The notes under the pieces were generated by a model. It saw only the letters and a program-made list of their open reading frames with translations, did not search any database and had not been told where the DNA came from. A program made the translations under genes and the position numbers. Of a stretch of DNA of 64,000 bases, positions 8,837 through 18,402 are shown one piece after another (the first letter of the stretch is position 1; each line of letters starts with the position of its first letter). The DNA lies in NCBI GenBank assembly GCA_900635495.1, contig LR134136.1, positions 124,001 to 188,000 on the forward strand. The letters run 5' to 3'. Origin of the DNA: Atlantibacter hermannii. Its GTDB lineage: Bacteria; Pseudomonadota; Gammaproteobacteria; Enterobacterales; Enterobacteriaceae.

Positions 8837-11173
8837 TTGGCCAATTCATCGCATACCACATCCGTATTAACGGCCGCCCACTGGGGCCCGATGCGGGTAG
8901 AAACCGACGGGCAAACCGTCTTCTCATCCCAAAGCGCGCTTAACACGCCGCATCACAACTCACTACAAACCGCCGTTCCCGATCAGGTTCACAGTAAAAC
9001 ACGGGTGCGCTATCCGATGGCGCGCAAAGGCTTTCTGGCCAATCCACAACGGCCTGAAGGCGTGCGTGGTGATGACGAATACGTGCGTATCAGTTGGGAT
9101 CAGGCGCTGACGTTGATTGACGCGCAGCATCGCCGCATTCGCGAAACGTACGGACCCTCAGCGATTTTCGCGGGCTCCTACGGCTGGCGCTCAAACGGGG
9201 TGTTGCACAAAGCGGCCACGTTGTTGCAACGCTATATGAGCCTGGCGGGAGGCTATACCGGCCATCTCGGCGATTACTCCACCGGCGCCGCGCAGGTGAT
9301 CATGCCCTACGTGGTGGGCGGCAATGAGGTGTACCAGCAGCAGACCAGTTGGCCGCTGATCCTGGAACACAGCGACGTGGTGGTGCTGTGGAGCGCCAAT
9401 CCGCTTAATACGCTGAAAATCGCCTGGAACGCCAGTGATGAGCAGGGTATCGGCTATTTTGGAGGCGCTGAAGAAAAGCGGCAAGCGGTTGATCTGTATC
9501 GACCCGATGCGCTCTGAAACCGTCGAGTTTTTTTGGCGATCGGATGGAGTGGATCGCGCCGCATATGGGCACCGACGTGGCGATGATGCTGGGCATTGCG
9601 CATACGTTGCTGGAAAACGGCTGGCATGACGCGTCATTCCTGAACACCTGCACCGAGGGGTTCGACCGCTTTGCCGCTTATCTGACCGGTGAACAGGACG
9701 GCATCGCCAAATCCGCCGACTGGGCCGCGCCGATTTGCGGCGTACCGGCGCAAACCTTGCGCGAGCTGGCGCAATTATTCAGCCAGAATCGCACCATTCT
9801 GATGGCGGGATGGGGCATGCAGCGCCAGCAATATGGCGAGCAAAAACACTGGATGCTGGTGACGCTGGCCGCGATGCTTGGGCAAATTGGTACGCCGGGC
9901 GGCGGGTTTGGGCTTTCTTACCATTTTGCCAATGGCGGTAATCCGACGCGTCGGGCGCAGTGCTCGGCTCAATGCAGGGATCGGTAAAAAACGGTATCGA
10001 CGCGGTGGAAAAAATCCCCGTTGCGCGGATTGTGGAAGCGCTTGAGCGCCCGGGTGAGGCCTATCAGCACAATGGCGAAGCGCGACACTTCCCGGATATC
10101 CGCTTTATCTGGTGGGCGGGCGGCGGCAACTTTACTCATCACCAGGATACCAATCGCCTGATTAACGCCTGGCAAAAGCCGGAGCTGGTGGTGATTTCCG
10201 AATGCTTCTGGACGGCCGCGGCGAAGCACGCAGATATCGTGCTGCCGGCTACCACGTCGTTTGAGCGCAACGACCTGACCATGACCGGGGATTACAGCAA
10301 TCAGCACCTGGTACCGATGAAGCAGGTGGTCGCGCCGCAGTATGAGGCGCGGAATGATTTTGATGTGTTCGCCGAACTGAGCGAGCGTTGGGAACCGGGC
10401 GGCGGTGTGCGGTTCAGCGAAGGGAAAAGCGAACTGGAATGGCTGGCTGAATTTTATGCCATCGCCCAACAGCGCGGGCGCCGCCCAGCAGGTCACACTG
10501 CCGCCGTTTACCGAATTCTGGGAAGCGAACCAGCTTATTGAAATGCCGGAAAGTGCGCAGAACGCCGAATTTATCCGCTTTGCGGCATTTCGCGCCGATC
10601 CGCAGGCGAATCCGTTAAAAACGCCGAGCGGTAAAATCGAGATTTTTTCTCAGCGCATTGCTGATTATGGGTACGCCGACTGTCCGGGACATCCGAGCTG
10701 GCTGGCGCCGGACGAATGGCACGGCAATGCCGAACCCGGCCAGTTGCAATTGCTTTCCGCGCATCCGGCGCACCGGCTGCACAGTCAGCTGAACTATGCG
10801 CAGTTGCGTGAGCAGTATGCGGTGGCGGGGCGCGAGCCGCTGACGCTGCATCCGGATGACGCGCGCGCGCGTGGTATCGCCAACGGCGATGTGGTGCGGG
10901 TATGGAACAGCCGTGGGCAGGTGCTGGCAGGCGCCCGTGGTGGATGAGGGAATCAAACCCGGTGTGATTTGCCTGCATGAAGGCGCGTGGCCGGATCTGG
11001 ATAAACAGGCGGGCGGGTTATGCAAGCATGGCGCGGTTAACGTGCTGACCCTGGATATTCCTACCTCCCAACTGGCTAACGGCTGTGCGGGAAACACAGC
11101 CCTGGCATGGGTGGAGAAATATCAGGGCCCTGCGCTTACAGTGACGGCGTTTGATCCGCCTGCCAGTGCATAA
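8837..11173 (+). CDS. bisC: Biotin sulfoxide reductase BisC (frame broken five times in this sequence)
   Basis: A cytoplasmic molybdopterin oxidoreductase of the DMSO/TMAO reductase family, reducing biotin sulfoxide and free methionine sulfoxide. Homology to E. coli BisC is continuous from the TTG start (AGGAG seven bases upstream) to PPASA at the end, but the frame shifts near 9462 (extra G), 9530 (extra T in a 7-T run), 9954 (base lost), 10479 (extra G) and 10935 (extra C). Correcting them yields exactly 777 aa, the E. coli length. Cofactor-domain landmarks are present (SYGWRSNGVLHKA, LWSANPLNTLKIAWN, GQIGTPGGGFGLSYH, CAGNTALAW). I read the shifts as sequencing errors, since all five fall in conserved sequence; a recent pseudogene is the alternative. 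Confidence 0.9.
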
Positions 11174-11582
11174 TCCAGGTGGGATGTTGCGTTTCATCCT
11201 GCCAGGCGCTGTCCTCAATACGAAAACCGTTGCGGTGATAGAAGTTCACCGCTCGGGTGTTCTTCTGATACACCTCCAGGCTTAGCGCGGTGTAGTGCTG
11301 CTTAGCCTGGTGCAGCAAGGCGCTGCCGATCCCGCGTCCGGCGGCGTGTTGCGTCACAAACAGCGCACCGATAAACGATCCGTTCATCACACTGATAAAT
11401 CCCAGCAGTTTTTCATCTTCAAGGTAAACCCAGGTCTGCGCGTCGGGCAGGTATTCGTCGCGCACCAGCGGCAAACTTTGCTGCCAGTAAAGGGGGTCGA
11501 TAAAGGGGTGTCCTGCAATGGTGCTCTCGAGCCAGACGTCGAGCAGCGCAGGCAGATCGGCAGGGTGAAATTCTCGGATCAT
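11136..11582 (-). CDS. yiaC: GNAT protein lysine acetyltransferase YiaC
   Basis: A 148-aa GNAT acetyltransferase. The acetyl-CoA loop is GRGIGSALLHQAKQ near residues 83-96, followed by LEVYQKNTRAVNFYHRNGF with the conserved tyrosine. It matches E. coli YiaC, one of the protein N-epsilon-lysine acetyltransferases shown there. Its ATG overlaps the stop of tag (ATGA), so tag and yiaC are translationally coupled. The 3' end overlaps the 3' end of bisC by 38 bases on the opposite strand. Confidence 0.9.
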   Translation of the reverse strand: MIREFHPADLPALLDVWLESTIAGHPFIDPLYWQQSLPLVRDEYLPDAQTWVYLEDEKLLGFISVMNGSFIGALFVTQHAAGRGIGSALLHQAKQHYTALSLEVYQKNTRAVNFYHRNGFRIEDSAWQDETQHPTWIMHWQADQTPSL

Positions 11583-12142
11583 GTCTGATTCTCCGGATGG
11601 CAAATGCAGCCAGTCACATGGTCGTTAACCAGTCCGCAGGCTTGCATAAATGAATAGCAAATTGTCGAGCCAACAAACTTAAACCCGCGTTTTTTAAGGG
11701 CTTTTGACAGCTCGTCGGATGCAGGCGTCATGGCGGGGATGTCGCTTAACGCGGCCGCCCGGGTGACCTGTGGCGTATGGTCGACAAACGACCAGACAAA
11801 CTCAGAAAAGGTTTCGCCGCTGGCTTCCATGGCCAGGAAGGCGTTGGCGTTATTGATGATGGCTTCGATTTTGCCGCGATGACGGATTATGCCTGCGTCC
11901 TGAAGGAGCCTCTCCACATCGTCTTGCTGCATCAGCGCAACGGCGGTCGGATCGAACTGATGGAAGCAGCGGCGATAGTTTTCGCGCTTCTTCAGCACCG
12001 TGATCCAGGAAAGTCCGGCCTGCTGTCCTTCCAGGCAGATCATCTCAAACAGTTTCTGGCTGTCAGTCTGCGGCACACCCCATTCTTTATCGTGATACGC
12101 AAGATACAGGGGGTCCTGAGTCACCCATCCACAACGCTGCAT
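11579..12142 (-). CDS. tag: DNA-3-methyladenine glycosylase I (Tag)
   Basis: A 187-aa protein, the exact length of E. coli Tag. The constitutive base-excision glycosylase removes N3-methyladenine. The N-terminal zinc-site half begins MQRCGW, the substrate pocket contains EGQQAGLSWITVLKKRENYR, and the HhH-like region has DAGIIRHRGKIEAIINNA. The C-terminal zinc ligands are in HVTGCICH. The open frame extends 29 codons further upstream, but the ATG chosen has GAGGG upstream and matches the family start. It is divergent from yhjY. Confidence 0.95.
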   Translation of the reverse strand: MQRCGWVTQDPLYLAYHDKEWGVPQTDSQKLFEMICLEGQQAGLSWITVLKKRENYRRCFHQFDPTAVALMQQDDVERLLQDAGIIRHRGKIEAIINNANAFLAMEASGETFSEFVWSFVDHTPQVTRAAALSDIPAMTPASDELSKALKKRGFKFVGSTICYSFMQACGLVNDHVTGCICHPENQT

Positions 12143-12333
12143 AAAATATCCCTCTTTTTGTGTAAGCTTACTTGACGTCTGGGTTATAGAGACAATAGTT
12201 AATTCAGGGTTATACCCTTCATAATTCACCCTGCAGAGGGGGTTGCTGCCGCGCGAATTATCGGGTAATTATGCCCATTACTCAGGCAAAAAAATAAAAA
12301 ACGCCGGATTTTGGCTCTTTCTGGAGTCGCATA

Positions 12334-13044
12334 ATGATGACAACAAAAGGCAGTGGCAGCCGCACGCTAAGCAGTGTGGCGATTTTTGCGTGTTGCGTTT
12401 ATTCACAAGGTGCGTTCGCCTGGCAGCAAGAATATAGCGTTGATGACCCGGAAAGTAATACGTTCGCGCGCTATACCTGGGACAGCGATCACCAACCCGA
12501 CTACAACGATATTCTGGCGGAGCGCCTGGACGCGCCGCTGGATATGGCGTATTCGTCGGGTTTCAATCTTATTACTTCTTCGAAAAGTACCTTTACGCAG
12601 CCCTCCACGCTGGGGGTAGGGCTGGCGATACCGGTACATGAAAAAGTCACTACCGGCCCGGTGGCATCGTGGCACTGGGACGGCAGTACCACATCCATCT
12701 TTAATGATTACGGCGACAGCGTGACGCGGCCTAATAATGTCGATCAGCTCTGGCATGCCAGCGTCAGCACCCTGGGCTGGCGTGTCGATTCATCATTCGG
12801 GACTGTGCGCCCGTGGGCGCAAGTGAGCTATAACCAGCAGTTTGGTGAGAACGTCTGGAAGTCGCAGTCGGGCATGCACGCCGTGCCGGCGGGCAACCAG
12901 TATGGCAACTGGATGGACGTAACCGTCGGTGCCGATATGCCGCTGAATAAAAATCTGGCGGCCTATGCGTCGTTCTCCCAGGCTGAAGGCATGATGACCG
13001 GGGATATGACGTCTTATAACCTCGGCGTTAACGCCCGTTTTTAA
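12334..13044 (+). CDS. yhjY: YhjY-like outer-membrane beta-barrel (autotransporter-domain) protein
   Basis: A 236-aa exported protein with a signal peptide (hydrophobic VAIFACCVYSQGAFA, cleavage near residue 29) and alternating aromatic beta strands ending in ARF, the terminal phenylalanine used by the BAM machinery. It corresponds to E. coli YhjY, which resembles the barrel domain of a lipase-type autotransporter and lacks a passenger. Position between tag and yhjX is the same as in E. coli. GGAG lies upstream of two adjacent ATG codons, and either could be used. Confidence 0.85.
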   Translation: MMTTKGSGSRTLSSVAIFACCVYSQGAFAWQQEYSVDDPESNTFARYTWDSDHQPDYNDILAERLDAPLDMAYSSGFNLITSSKSTFTQPSTLGVGLAIPVHEKVTTGPVASWHWDGSTTSIFNDYGDSVTRPNNVDQLWHASVSTLGWRVDSSFGTVRPWAQVSYNQQFGENVWKSQSGMHAVPAGNQYGNWMDVTVGADMPLNKNLAAYASFSQAEGMMTGDMTSYNLGVNARF

Positions 13045-13155
13045 TCTCCCCGCCATCTTTCCGGACTGACGCGGCTCAAAGCTGATTAGGCTTTGGGCCG
13101 TGGCCGGGATCACTGAGCAGCTCGTTTCTGAAAGCGTCCCGACAATGGAATACAA

Positions 13156-13217
13156 GGCGTTTCATTCCCGTCTGGCGGCAGTTCATTCCGTTATCACGGC
13201 ACTTCATGGCGTTTCAC
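13156..13217 (+). promoter_or_regulatory. Tandem YpdB (PyrR)-type binding repeats upstream of yhjX
   Basis: Three direct repeats, GGCGTTTCAT, GGCAGTTCAT and GGCACTTCAT, start at 13156, 13177 and 13198, each separated by 11 bases (period 21, two helical turns). A fourth copy, GGCGTTTCAC, directly follows the third. The E. coli YpdB motif at yhjX is GGCATTTCAT-N11-GGCATTTCAT, so this site keeps the spacing and adds copies. It lies 70-130 bases before the yhjX start. Confidence 0.82.
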
Positions 13218-13287
13218 CCCCTTAACCGAAGGGGTTTCAGTAGGCTTACAGGCAGATAACTTTCCCTTTCTGGATGAGATAACTGCC

Positions 13288-14488
13288 ATGAACGCTCTAC
13301 AAAATCGTACCCGTTGGCTTACCCTCTTCGGCACTATTGTGACCCAGTTTGCGCTGGGCTCTGTTTACACCTGGAGTTTGTTTAACAGCGCGCTCTCCGA
13401 AAAGCTGGATGCCCCGGTCAGCCAGGTGGCGTTCTCTTTTGGCCTGTTGAGCCTTGGCCTGGCGATATCCTCGTCCGTCGCGGGCAAGTTGCAGGAGCGT
13501 TTCGGCGTGCGCCGTGTGACCATCGCCTCCGGGTTACTGTTAGGGCTGGGTTTCTTCCTCACCGCCCATTCCAGTAACCTGATGATGCTGTGGTTAAGTG
13601 CCGGGGTGCTGGTGGGCCTGGCGGATGGTGCGGGCTACTTACTGACCCTGTCCAACTGCGTGAAATGGTTCCCGGAGCGTAAGGGACTGATCTCGGCCTT
13701 ATCCATCGGGGCCTACGGTCTTGGTAGTCTGGGCTTCAAATTTATCGACACGCATTTGCTGGCTACCGTCGGCCTTGAGCGCACCTTTATGATTTGGGGC
13801 GCGATTGCGCTGTTGATGGTGGTATCCGGCGCGATGCTGATGACCGATGCGCCAAACCAGCCGGTTCAGTCTGCGAATGGCGTGACCAACAACGATTTCA
13901 CCCTCGCGGAGTCGATGCGTAAACCGCAGTACTGGATGCTGGCGGCCATGTTCCTCACGGCCTGCATGAGCGGCCTGTATGTGATTGGCGTGGCGAAGGA
14001 TATCGCGCAAAAACCTGGTGAACCTGGATGTGGCATCCGCCGCGAATGCGGTGACGGTCATCTCTATCGCCAACCTCAGTGGCCGTCTGGTGCTGGGCAT
14101 TCTGTCCGATAAAATGTCGCGGATCCGCGTTATCACCCTTGGTCAGGTGATTTCTCTGGTGGGCATGGCAGCGCTGCTGTTCGCGCCGCTGAATGAAATA
14201 ACGTTCTTCGCCGCCATCGCCTGCGTCGCCTTTAACTTCGGCGGCACCATCACCGTTTACCCGTCGCTGGTCAGCGAATTCTTTGGCCTGAACAATCTGG
14301 CGAAAAACTACGGGGTGATTTATCTCGGCTTCGGCATCGGCAGCATCTGCGGCTCCGCTATCGCCTCGCTGTTCGGCGGTTTTTACGTGACCTTCTGGGT
14401 TATCTTCGCGCTGCTGATTTTTTCTCTGGCGCTTTCCACCACCATTCGTCAGCCGCAACGCCAGGTACTTAAACACGCCCACGCGTGA
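13288..14488 (+). CDS. yhjX: MFS transporter YhjX, pyruvate-induced (one frameshift)
   Basis: An oxalate/formate-antiporter-type MFS protein of about 399 aa after correction, with 12 predicted membrane segments. It closely matches E. coli YhjX (NALQNRTRWLTLFGTIVTQF start; LVSEFFGLNNLAKNYGVIY near the end). In E. coli its expression responds to pyruvate through the YpdA/YpdB two-component system, and the promoter here has the matching repeats. The frame breaks near 14011 in a run of five A's, where KDIAQN-LVNLDVAS continues in the next frame. One extra A explains it and a sequencing error is the simplest reading. Confidence 0.9.
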
Positions 14489-14508
14489 CCGGCTTCGCCT
14501 CTCTTTTC

Positions 14509-14533
14509 GCCGCGCGTTAAGCGCGGCTGTTTT
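14509..14533 (+). terminator. Terminator after yhjX
   Basis: GCCGCGC-gttaa-GCGCGGC is a strong 7-bp stem followed by TGTTTTG, 21 bases after the yhjX stop. Confidence 0.7.
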
Positions 14534-14653
14534 GTCCTCACGCTTAACGCATTCAGCATGTCCATATTTAGACCCCTGTCCGGATTAGAAATGCGTTATC
14601 TGAGAATGCAGTAGCATAAATTTGTAAATTCAGCGCCCAAATGCTAACTCCGC

Positions 14654-14681
14654 ACAACTTTTTCTGAACGATATGGTCTAC
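14654..14681 (+). promoter_or_regulatory. Possible sigma-E-type promoter of eptB
   Basis: AACTT, 16 bases, then TCTA resembles the sigma-E pattern (GAACTT-N16-TCTGA). E. coli eptB is known to be sigma-E dependent, which is the reason for looking. The match is partial and is offered as a candidate only. The transcript would have a leader of about 105 bases. Confidence 0.3.
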
Positions 14682-14794
14682 TAGCCGCGCTCTCACCAGG
14701 AAGTGTGCCCTTTTTTATGGGGCTCCTGGTGGTTATTAGAACTCGATACCCGGCAACGGGTCAGAGAATTTTGTACCTGTTCCAGGGGCTTTAC

Positions 14795-16474
14795 ATGAAA
14801 TACCTGAATTCGATGACGCATCAGAAGCTGAGTATTCTGATCGCGATATACATCGGCCTGTTTTTAAACTGCGCGGTTTTTATCCGTCGCTTTGACGGAT
14901 ATGCACATGATTTTACGGCCATAAAAGGAATTTCAGCCGTCGTGGAGCTGGTCGGCACAGTATTAGTCACCTTTTTTCTGCTACGTATTCTATCCCTGTT
15001 GGGTCGGCGAACCTGGAAAGTACTGACCACCCTGGTTGTCTTGTTCTCCTCTGCTGCCAGCTATTACATGACCTTTCTTAACGTGGTGATCGGCTACGGC
15101 ATCATCGCTTCGGTGATGACCACCGATATCGACTTGTCCAAAGAAGTGGTTGGCTGGGGCTTTTTCGTCTGGATGGCGCTGGTCAGCGCGGTCCCGCTAT
15201 GGCTTATCTGGTTTAACCGTTGCAACGACACCCTGTGGAAACAGCTCACCACACGAGGAGCGCGCCTGCGTAGCGCCGGGGTGGTGATTATGGCGGGCCT
15301 GCTGGTGTGGGCACCGATTCGCCTGCTGGATATGCAGCAAAAACGCGTTGAACGCAGTTCCGGTATTGATATGCCGAGCTACGGCGGCGTGGTGGCGAAC
15401 TCCTATTTGCCGTCTAACTGGCTGTCAGCGCTGGGTCTCTATGCATGGGCGCAGGTTGATGAATCCAACGATAATAAATCGCTTATCAACCCGGCAAAGA
15501 AGTTTGAGTATCAGGCACCAGCCGATATTGATGACACTTACATGGTGTTCATCATCGGTGAAACCACCCGTTGGGACCATATGGGCATGCTGGGTTACGG
15601 GCGCGATACCACGCCAAAACTCTCTAAAGAAAAGAATCTGGTGGCCTTCCGGGGTTACTCCTGCGATACCGCAACCAAACTCTCCCTGCGCTGCATGTTT
15701 GTGCGCGAAGGCGGTGTGGAAGATAACCCGCAACGCACCCTGAAAGAGCAAAACGTCTTTGCGGTGTTGAAGCAGTTGGGCTTTAGTTCCGACTTGCTCG
15801 CGATGCAAAGCGAACTGTGGTTCTACAGCAACACCATGGCGGACAACATCGCTTACCGCGAACAGATTGGCGCGGAGCCGCGTAACCGCGGCAAACGGGT
15901 CGATGACATGTTGCTGGTGGAAGAAGTGAAGAACTCGCTGGCCCAGCACCCGAACGGTAAGCATATGATTATTCTGCATACCAAAGGGTCGCACTATAAC
16001 TACATTCAGCGCTATACCCGGGATTTCGCTAAATTCCAGCCGGAGTGTATGGGTATTGATAAAAGCTGCAGTAAACAGAAGCTCATCAACGCCTTTGATA
16101 ACACCGTGTTGTACGTCGACAGCTTTATTGATGACGTCATCGACCAGTTACGCGATAAGAAAGCCATTGTGTTTTACGCGGCCGACCACGGTGAATCCAT
16201 CAATGAGAAAGAGCATTTGCACGGTACGCCGCGCAACATAGCGCCGCCGGAACAATTCCGTGTGCCGATGATGGTGTGGATGTCGGATAAATATCTGGCA
16301 AATCCGGATCACGAGCGAGCTTTCAAGCACCTTAAACAGCAGGCGGACATGAAAGTGCCGCGCCGCCATGTGGAGCTGTACGACACCATTATGGGCTGCC
16401 TGGGCTATACCTCGCCAAATGGCGGTATCGATCAGAACAAAAACTGGTGCCATGTGCCGCAAGCGGCCCAGTAA
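14795..16474 (+). CDS. eptB: Kdo phosphoethanolamine transferase EptB
   Basis: A 559-aa inner-membrane enzyme that adds phosphoethanolamine to the outer Kdo of lipopolysaccharide. About five N-terminal membrane helices (residues 15-200) precede a periplasmic alkaline-phosphatase/sulfatase-type domain. The nucleophile motif is IIGETTRWDHMG (Thr near 255) and the metal motif YAADHGESINE is near residue 463. It is close to E. coli EptB (YhjW) over its full length. The open frame extends 30 codons further upstream, but AGGGG before ATG 14795 and the E. coli N-terminus support this start. In E. coli the mRNA is silenced by the sRNA MgrR; I did not identify the pairing site here. Confidence 0.93.
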   Translation: MKYLNSMTHQKLSILIAIYIGLFLNCAVFIRRFDGYAHDFTAIKGISAVVELVGTVLVTFFLLRILSLLGRRTWKVLTTLVVLFSSAASYYMTFLNVVIGYGIIASVMTTDIDLSKEVVGWGFFVWMALVSAVPLWLIWFNRCNDTLWKQLTTRGARLRSAGVVIMAGLLVWAPIRLLDMQQKRVERSSGIDMPSYGGVVANSYLPSNWLSALGLYAWAQVDESNDNKSLINPAKKFEYQAPADIDDTYMVFIIGETTRWDHMGMLGYGRDTTPKLSKEKNLVAFRGYSCDTATKLSLRCMFVREGGVEDNPQRTLKEQNVFAVLKQLGFSSDLLAMQSELWFYSNTMADNIAYREQIGAEPRNRGKRVDDMLLVEEVKNSLAQHPNGKHMIILHTKGSHYNYIQRYTRDFAKFQPECMGIDKSCSKQKLINAFDNTVLYVDSFIDDVIDQLRDKKAIVFYAADHGESINEKEHLHGTPRNIAPPEQFRVPMMVWMSDKYLANPDHERAFKHLKQQADMKVPRRHVELYDTIMGCLGYTSPNGGIDQNKNWCHVPQAAQ

Positions 16475-16565
16475 AAGGTTGCTGGCTTTTCAGCCGATCG
16501 GATGGCTTTTTTTCATTAAGGGATTGACGCAATGGGGGCGCGGCAGTAAGATGCGCCCCGCAATT

Positions 16566-16642
<77 letters not shown>

Positions 16643-16651
16643 AATTTAAAA

Positions 16652-16678
16652 AAGCCCAACCGCAAGGTTGGGCTTTTT
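16652..16678 (+). terminator. Terminator after proK
   Basis: AAGCCCAACC-gcaa-GGTTGGGCTTTTT, ten bases after the tRNA CCA. Perfect stem and T-run. Confidence 0.93.
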
Positions 16679-16694
16679 GCATTCCGGCGCCTGT

Positions 16695-16815
16695 GAGGAT
16701 TTGAACCTCCGGGGGCAGGAGGTTCGGGTCGAGCGCAGCGAGACAACGTTGCGCAGCAACGGCCCGCAGGGCGAGCCGCGCAGCGGCGAGTCATCCTCTA
16801 TCACCGACCAAATTT
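16695..16815 (+). repeat. tRNA-Pro-derived mosaic repeat, copy A
   Basis: It opens with GAGGATTTGAACCTCC, the reverse complement of the proK T-arm with one mismatch, then GGGGGCA, then the forward T-arm start GGAGGTTCG. A GC-rich block follows that can fold into successive small hairpins with GCAG loops (CGTTG-cgcag-CAACG, GCCC-gca-GGGC, GCCGC-gca-GCGGC). The unit ends with 23 bases (16793-16815) identical to the 3' end of proK and its flank (16625-16647). So it looks like a tRNA 3' half whose T-loop was replaced by a hairpin cluster. Confidence 0.8.
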
Positions 16816-16818
16816 GAA

Positions 16819-16846
16819 AACCCGCAGTGAAAACTGCGGGTTTTTT
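16819..16846 (+). terminator. Second terminator, after repeat copy A
   Basis: AACCCGCAG-tgaaaa-CTGCGGGTTTTTT. It repeats the tRNA-end-then-terminator arrangement of proK but with a different stem sequence. Confidence 0.75.
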
Positions 16847-16860
16847 GCATCTGAGCTTCC

Positions 16861-16933
16861 GAGGATTTGAACCTCCGGGGGCAGGAGGTTCGGGTCGAGC
16901 ATAGCGAGACAACGTTGCGCAGCAACGGCCCGC
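16861..16933 (+). repeat. tRNA-Pro-derived mosaic repeat, copy B (truncated)
   Basis: It matches copy A from the inverted T-arm through CAACGGCCCGC with two differences (CGAGCATAG for CGAGCGCAG), then stops abruptly. The next bases are the 3' part of a cdiA-like reading frame on the opposite strand. The break falls at a GCCCGC also found at the corresponding point of the intact cdiA, consistent with a short-homology junction. Confidence 0.75.
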
Positions 16934-17970
16934 CAGCGCACCCGCCATATCCCCGCCGCTTAACCCCTGAAGCGCCGCCGTGGCTGCCTGAATACCCCGC
17001 TGCAGGTCGCTCCCCGTGCCGTATTTCGACATTTCGGCCCGGTATTCCGGCGTGTTCTTCAGCGCTTCCGCTGACATCTCCGGGTGGGCTTTTTTTGCCA
17101 CGCTCAGCCCGTTCAGCTCACCCTGCGTGCGCACTATATCCGCTGCCTGGCCACCAAGCTCACCGATGAGCTGTACTTCCTGCAGGCGGCTCTGCTCTTT
17201 CTCCTTGTCGAAGACAGGGCTGATACTGCCGTTCGCACCCGCCGTGTCACGGCTCAGCCCGGCGATGTCCTGCTGCTGGTTTTCCTTATCGCGGACAGTA
17301 ATGGTGCCGTTGCTGATGGCCGCATGACTGCTTCCGTCCGCATGCCCGCTGTCGCCCCCCACGGATATCATCCCGCCCGCCATATTGCCGCTGAAGCTGT
17401 CACCGACAGCACCACCGCCGCTGATGCTGATGCCGCTGTGCGACACCGTATAATCCGCCTCGTTATGGATGTCGCGCCAGCCCAGCGTCCCGGTATCAAG
17501 GCTGTTTTTGTCCGCCGTCGCCGTACTGGCAATCACCCCGCCGTCCAGCTGCGTGTGATTTCCCACCGTGATATCGAACCCGCCGCTGCCCGCGAATATC
17601 CCGCTCTGCTCCTGCACCGAGTCGTAGTCGCTCTGCATTTTGTCCTGGCTGGCGCTGATGTAGCCGGAGCCGGTCATAGTCCCGAACGTGAAGCTGCCCC
17701 CTGCCGCCATGCTGGTCTGCTTCGACTGGTAATCGTTGCTGTCCTGCTGGCTGGCTATCCACAGGTCGCGCCCCACGTCTGCCGCCACGGTGTTGCCGCT
17801 CGCCTGCGCGCCGTTTATTACCGTGTCGCGTCCGCTGATGAGCGACAGTGTGCCGCCGCTGTCCAGCGTCGTCTCCGACCAGGTCGTACCGTTGCCCTTC
17901 TCGTGACCGCTGGCGGTATTCACGTTCGCGAATACGCTGATGCCCGCGCACGCTACCGCCCGGCCGCAAT
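16934..17970 (-). pseudogene. Orphan cdiA fragment (FHA-2/pretoxin region), truncated at both ends
   Basis: About 345 residues match the intact CdiA from VFANVNTASG to LQGLSGGDMAGALAG. The last ~130 residues (NGTITVRDKENQQQDIAGL onward) are nearly identical to the copy at about 19.8-20.2 kb, while the first part is more diverged. There is no signal peptide, TPS domain, VENN motif or toxin. The 5' side breaks near 17.97 kb into unrelated sequence and the 3' side runs into the tRNA-derived repeat. It is not expressed as a CDI effector on its own. It resembles the orphan cdiA modules that sit downstream of CDI loci and can recombine with the main gene. Confidence 0.75.
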
Positions 17971-18028
17971 TCCTGCATCCTAGCAACAACATCTCTCTGC
18001 CATCGCTGCATTACATTGTTTTTTACAA

Positions 18029-18360
18029 CAAAACGTGACGGGTAAAACAGCTTAAACCCTGACCCTTCGCCCTTTGCAAGTACTACAACCGGGCCGTTTA
18101 CAACGCGATCTTTTTGCGCGGCGAGTGGATAGCGCAGGCGGGATTTATCGGCGGGATGCCGATTAAGATCCGGGTAATGCCGGACTGCATCGTTATCACC
18201 GCCCAGAACACCCGCAAGCTGTGGGGCTGCGCTGAAGGGCTTAAGCGTCGCTCACGTCAACAAGCAGAAGATGAACCAGTGGCTTAAGACCTTCCCCGGC
18301 GCACTAAACGACACCGGCGATCTGCCGGTGTACAGGCGCGGGAACGGGCATTTTGGGTAA
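18029..18360 (+). pseudogene. SymE-like toxin remnant, 5' truncated and frameshifted
   Basis: On the plus strand, YYNRAVYNAIFLRGEWIAQ, AGFIGGMPIKIRVMPDCIV, then ITAQNTRKLWGCAEGL and (next frame) SVAHVNKQKMNQWLKTFPG ending NGHFG match the SymE family, originally described as an SOS-induced RNA-cleaving toxin. One extra A near 18243, a missing base near 18080 and compensating changes near 18041 break the frame. No start codon or N-terminal segment was found, because the cdiA fragment abuts it. SymE-like genes often lie at CDI and Rhs loci. Non-functional as written. Confidence 0.65.
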
Positions 18361-18402
18361 GGGCTGATAGTAAAGATCCCGGCTCGGTGGCCGGGATCTG
18401 TC

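Noticed and set aside
8837..11173. Several separate molybdoenzyme genes
   Set aside because: The pieces align end to end with one BisC protein and add up to its exact length once single bases are corrected.
16646..16933. Coding extension of the cdiA fragment through the tRNA-derived repeats
   Set aside because: The minus frame happens to stay open through the repeats and the proK terminator, but the residues are translated repeat sequence without CdiA similarity.
17084..17983. A 299-codon plus-strand open frame opposite the orphan cdiA fragment
   Set aside because: The opposite strand matches CdiA; this frame is its shadow and the same shadow recurs over the intact cdiA copy.
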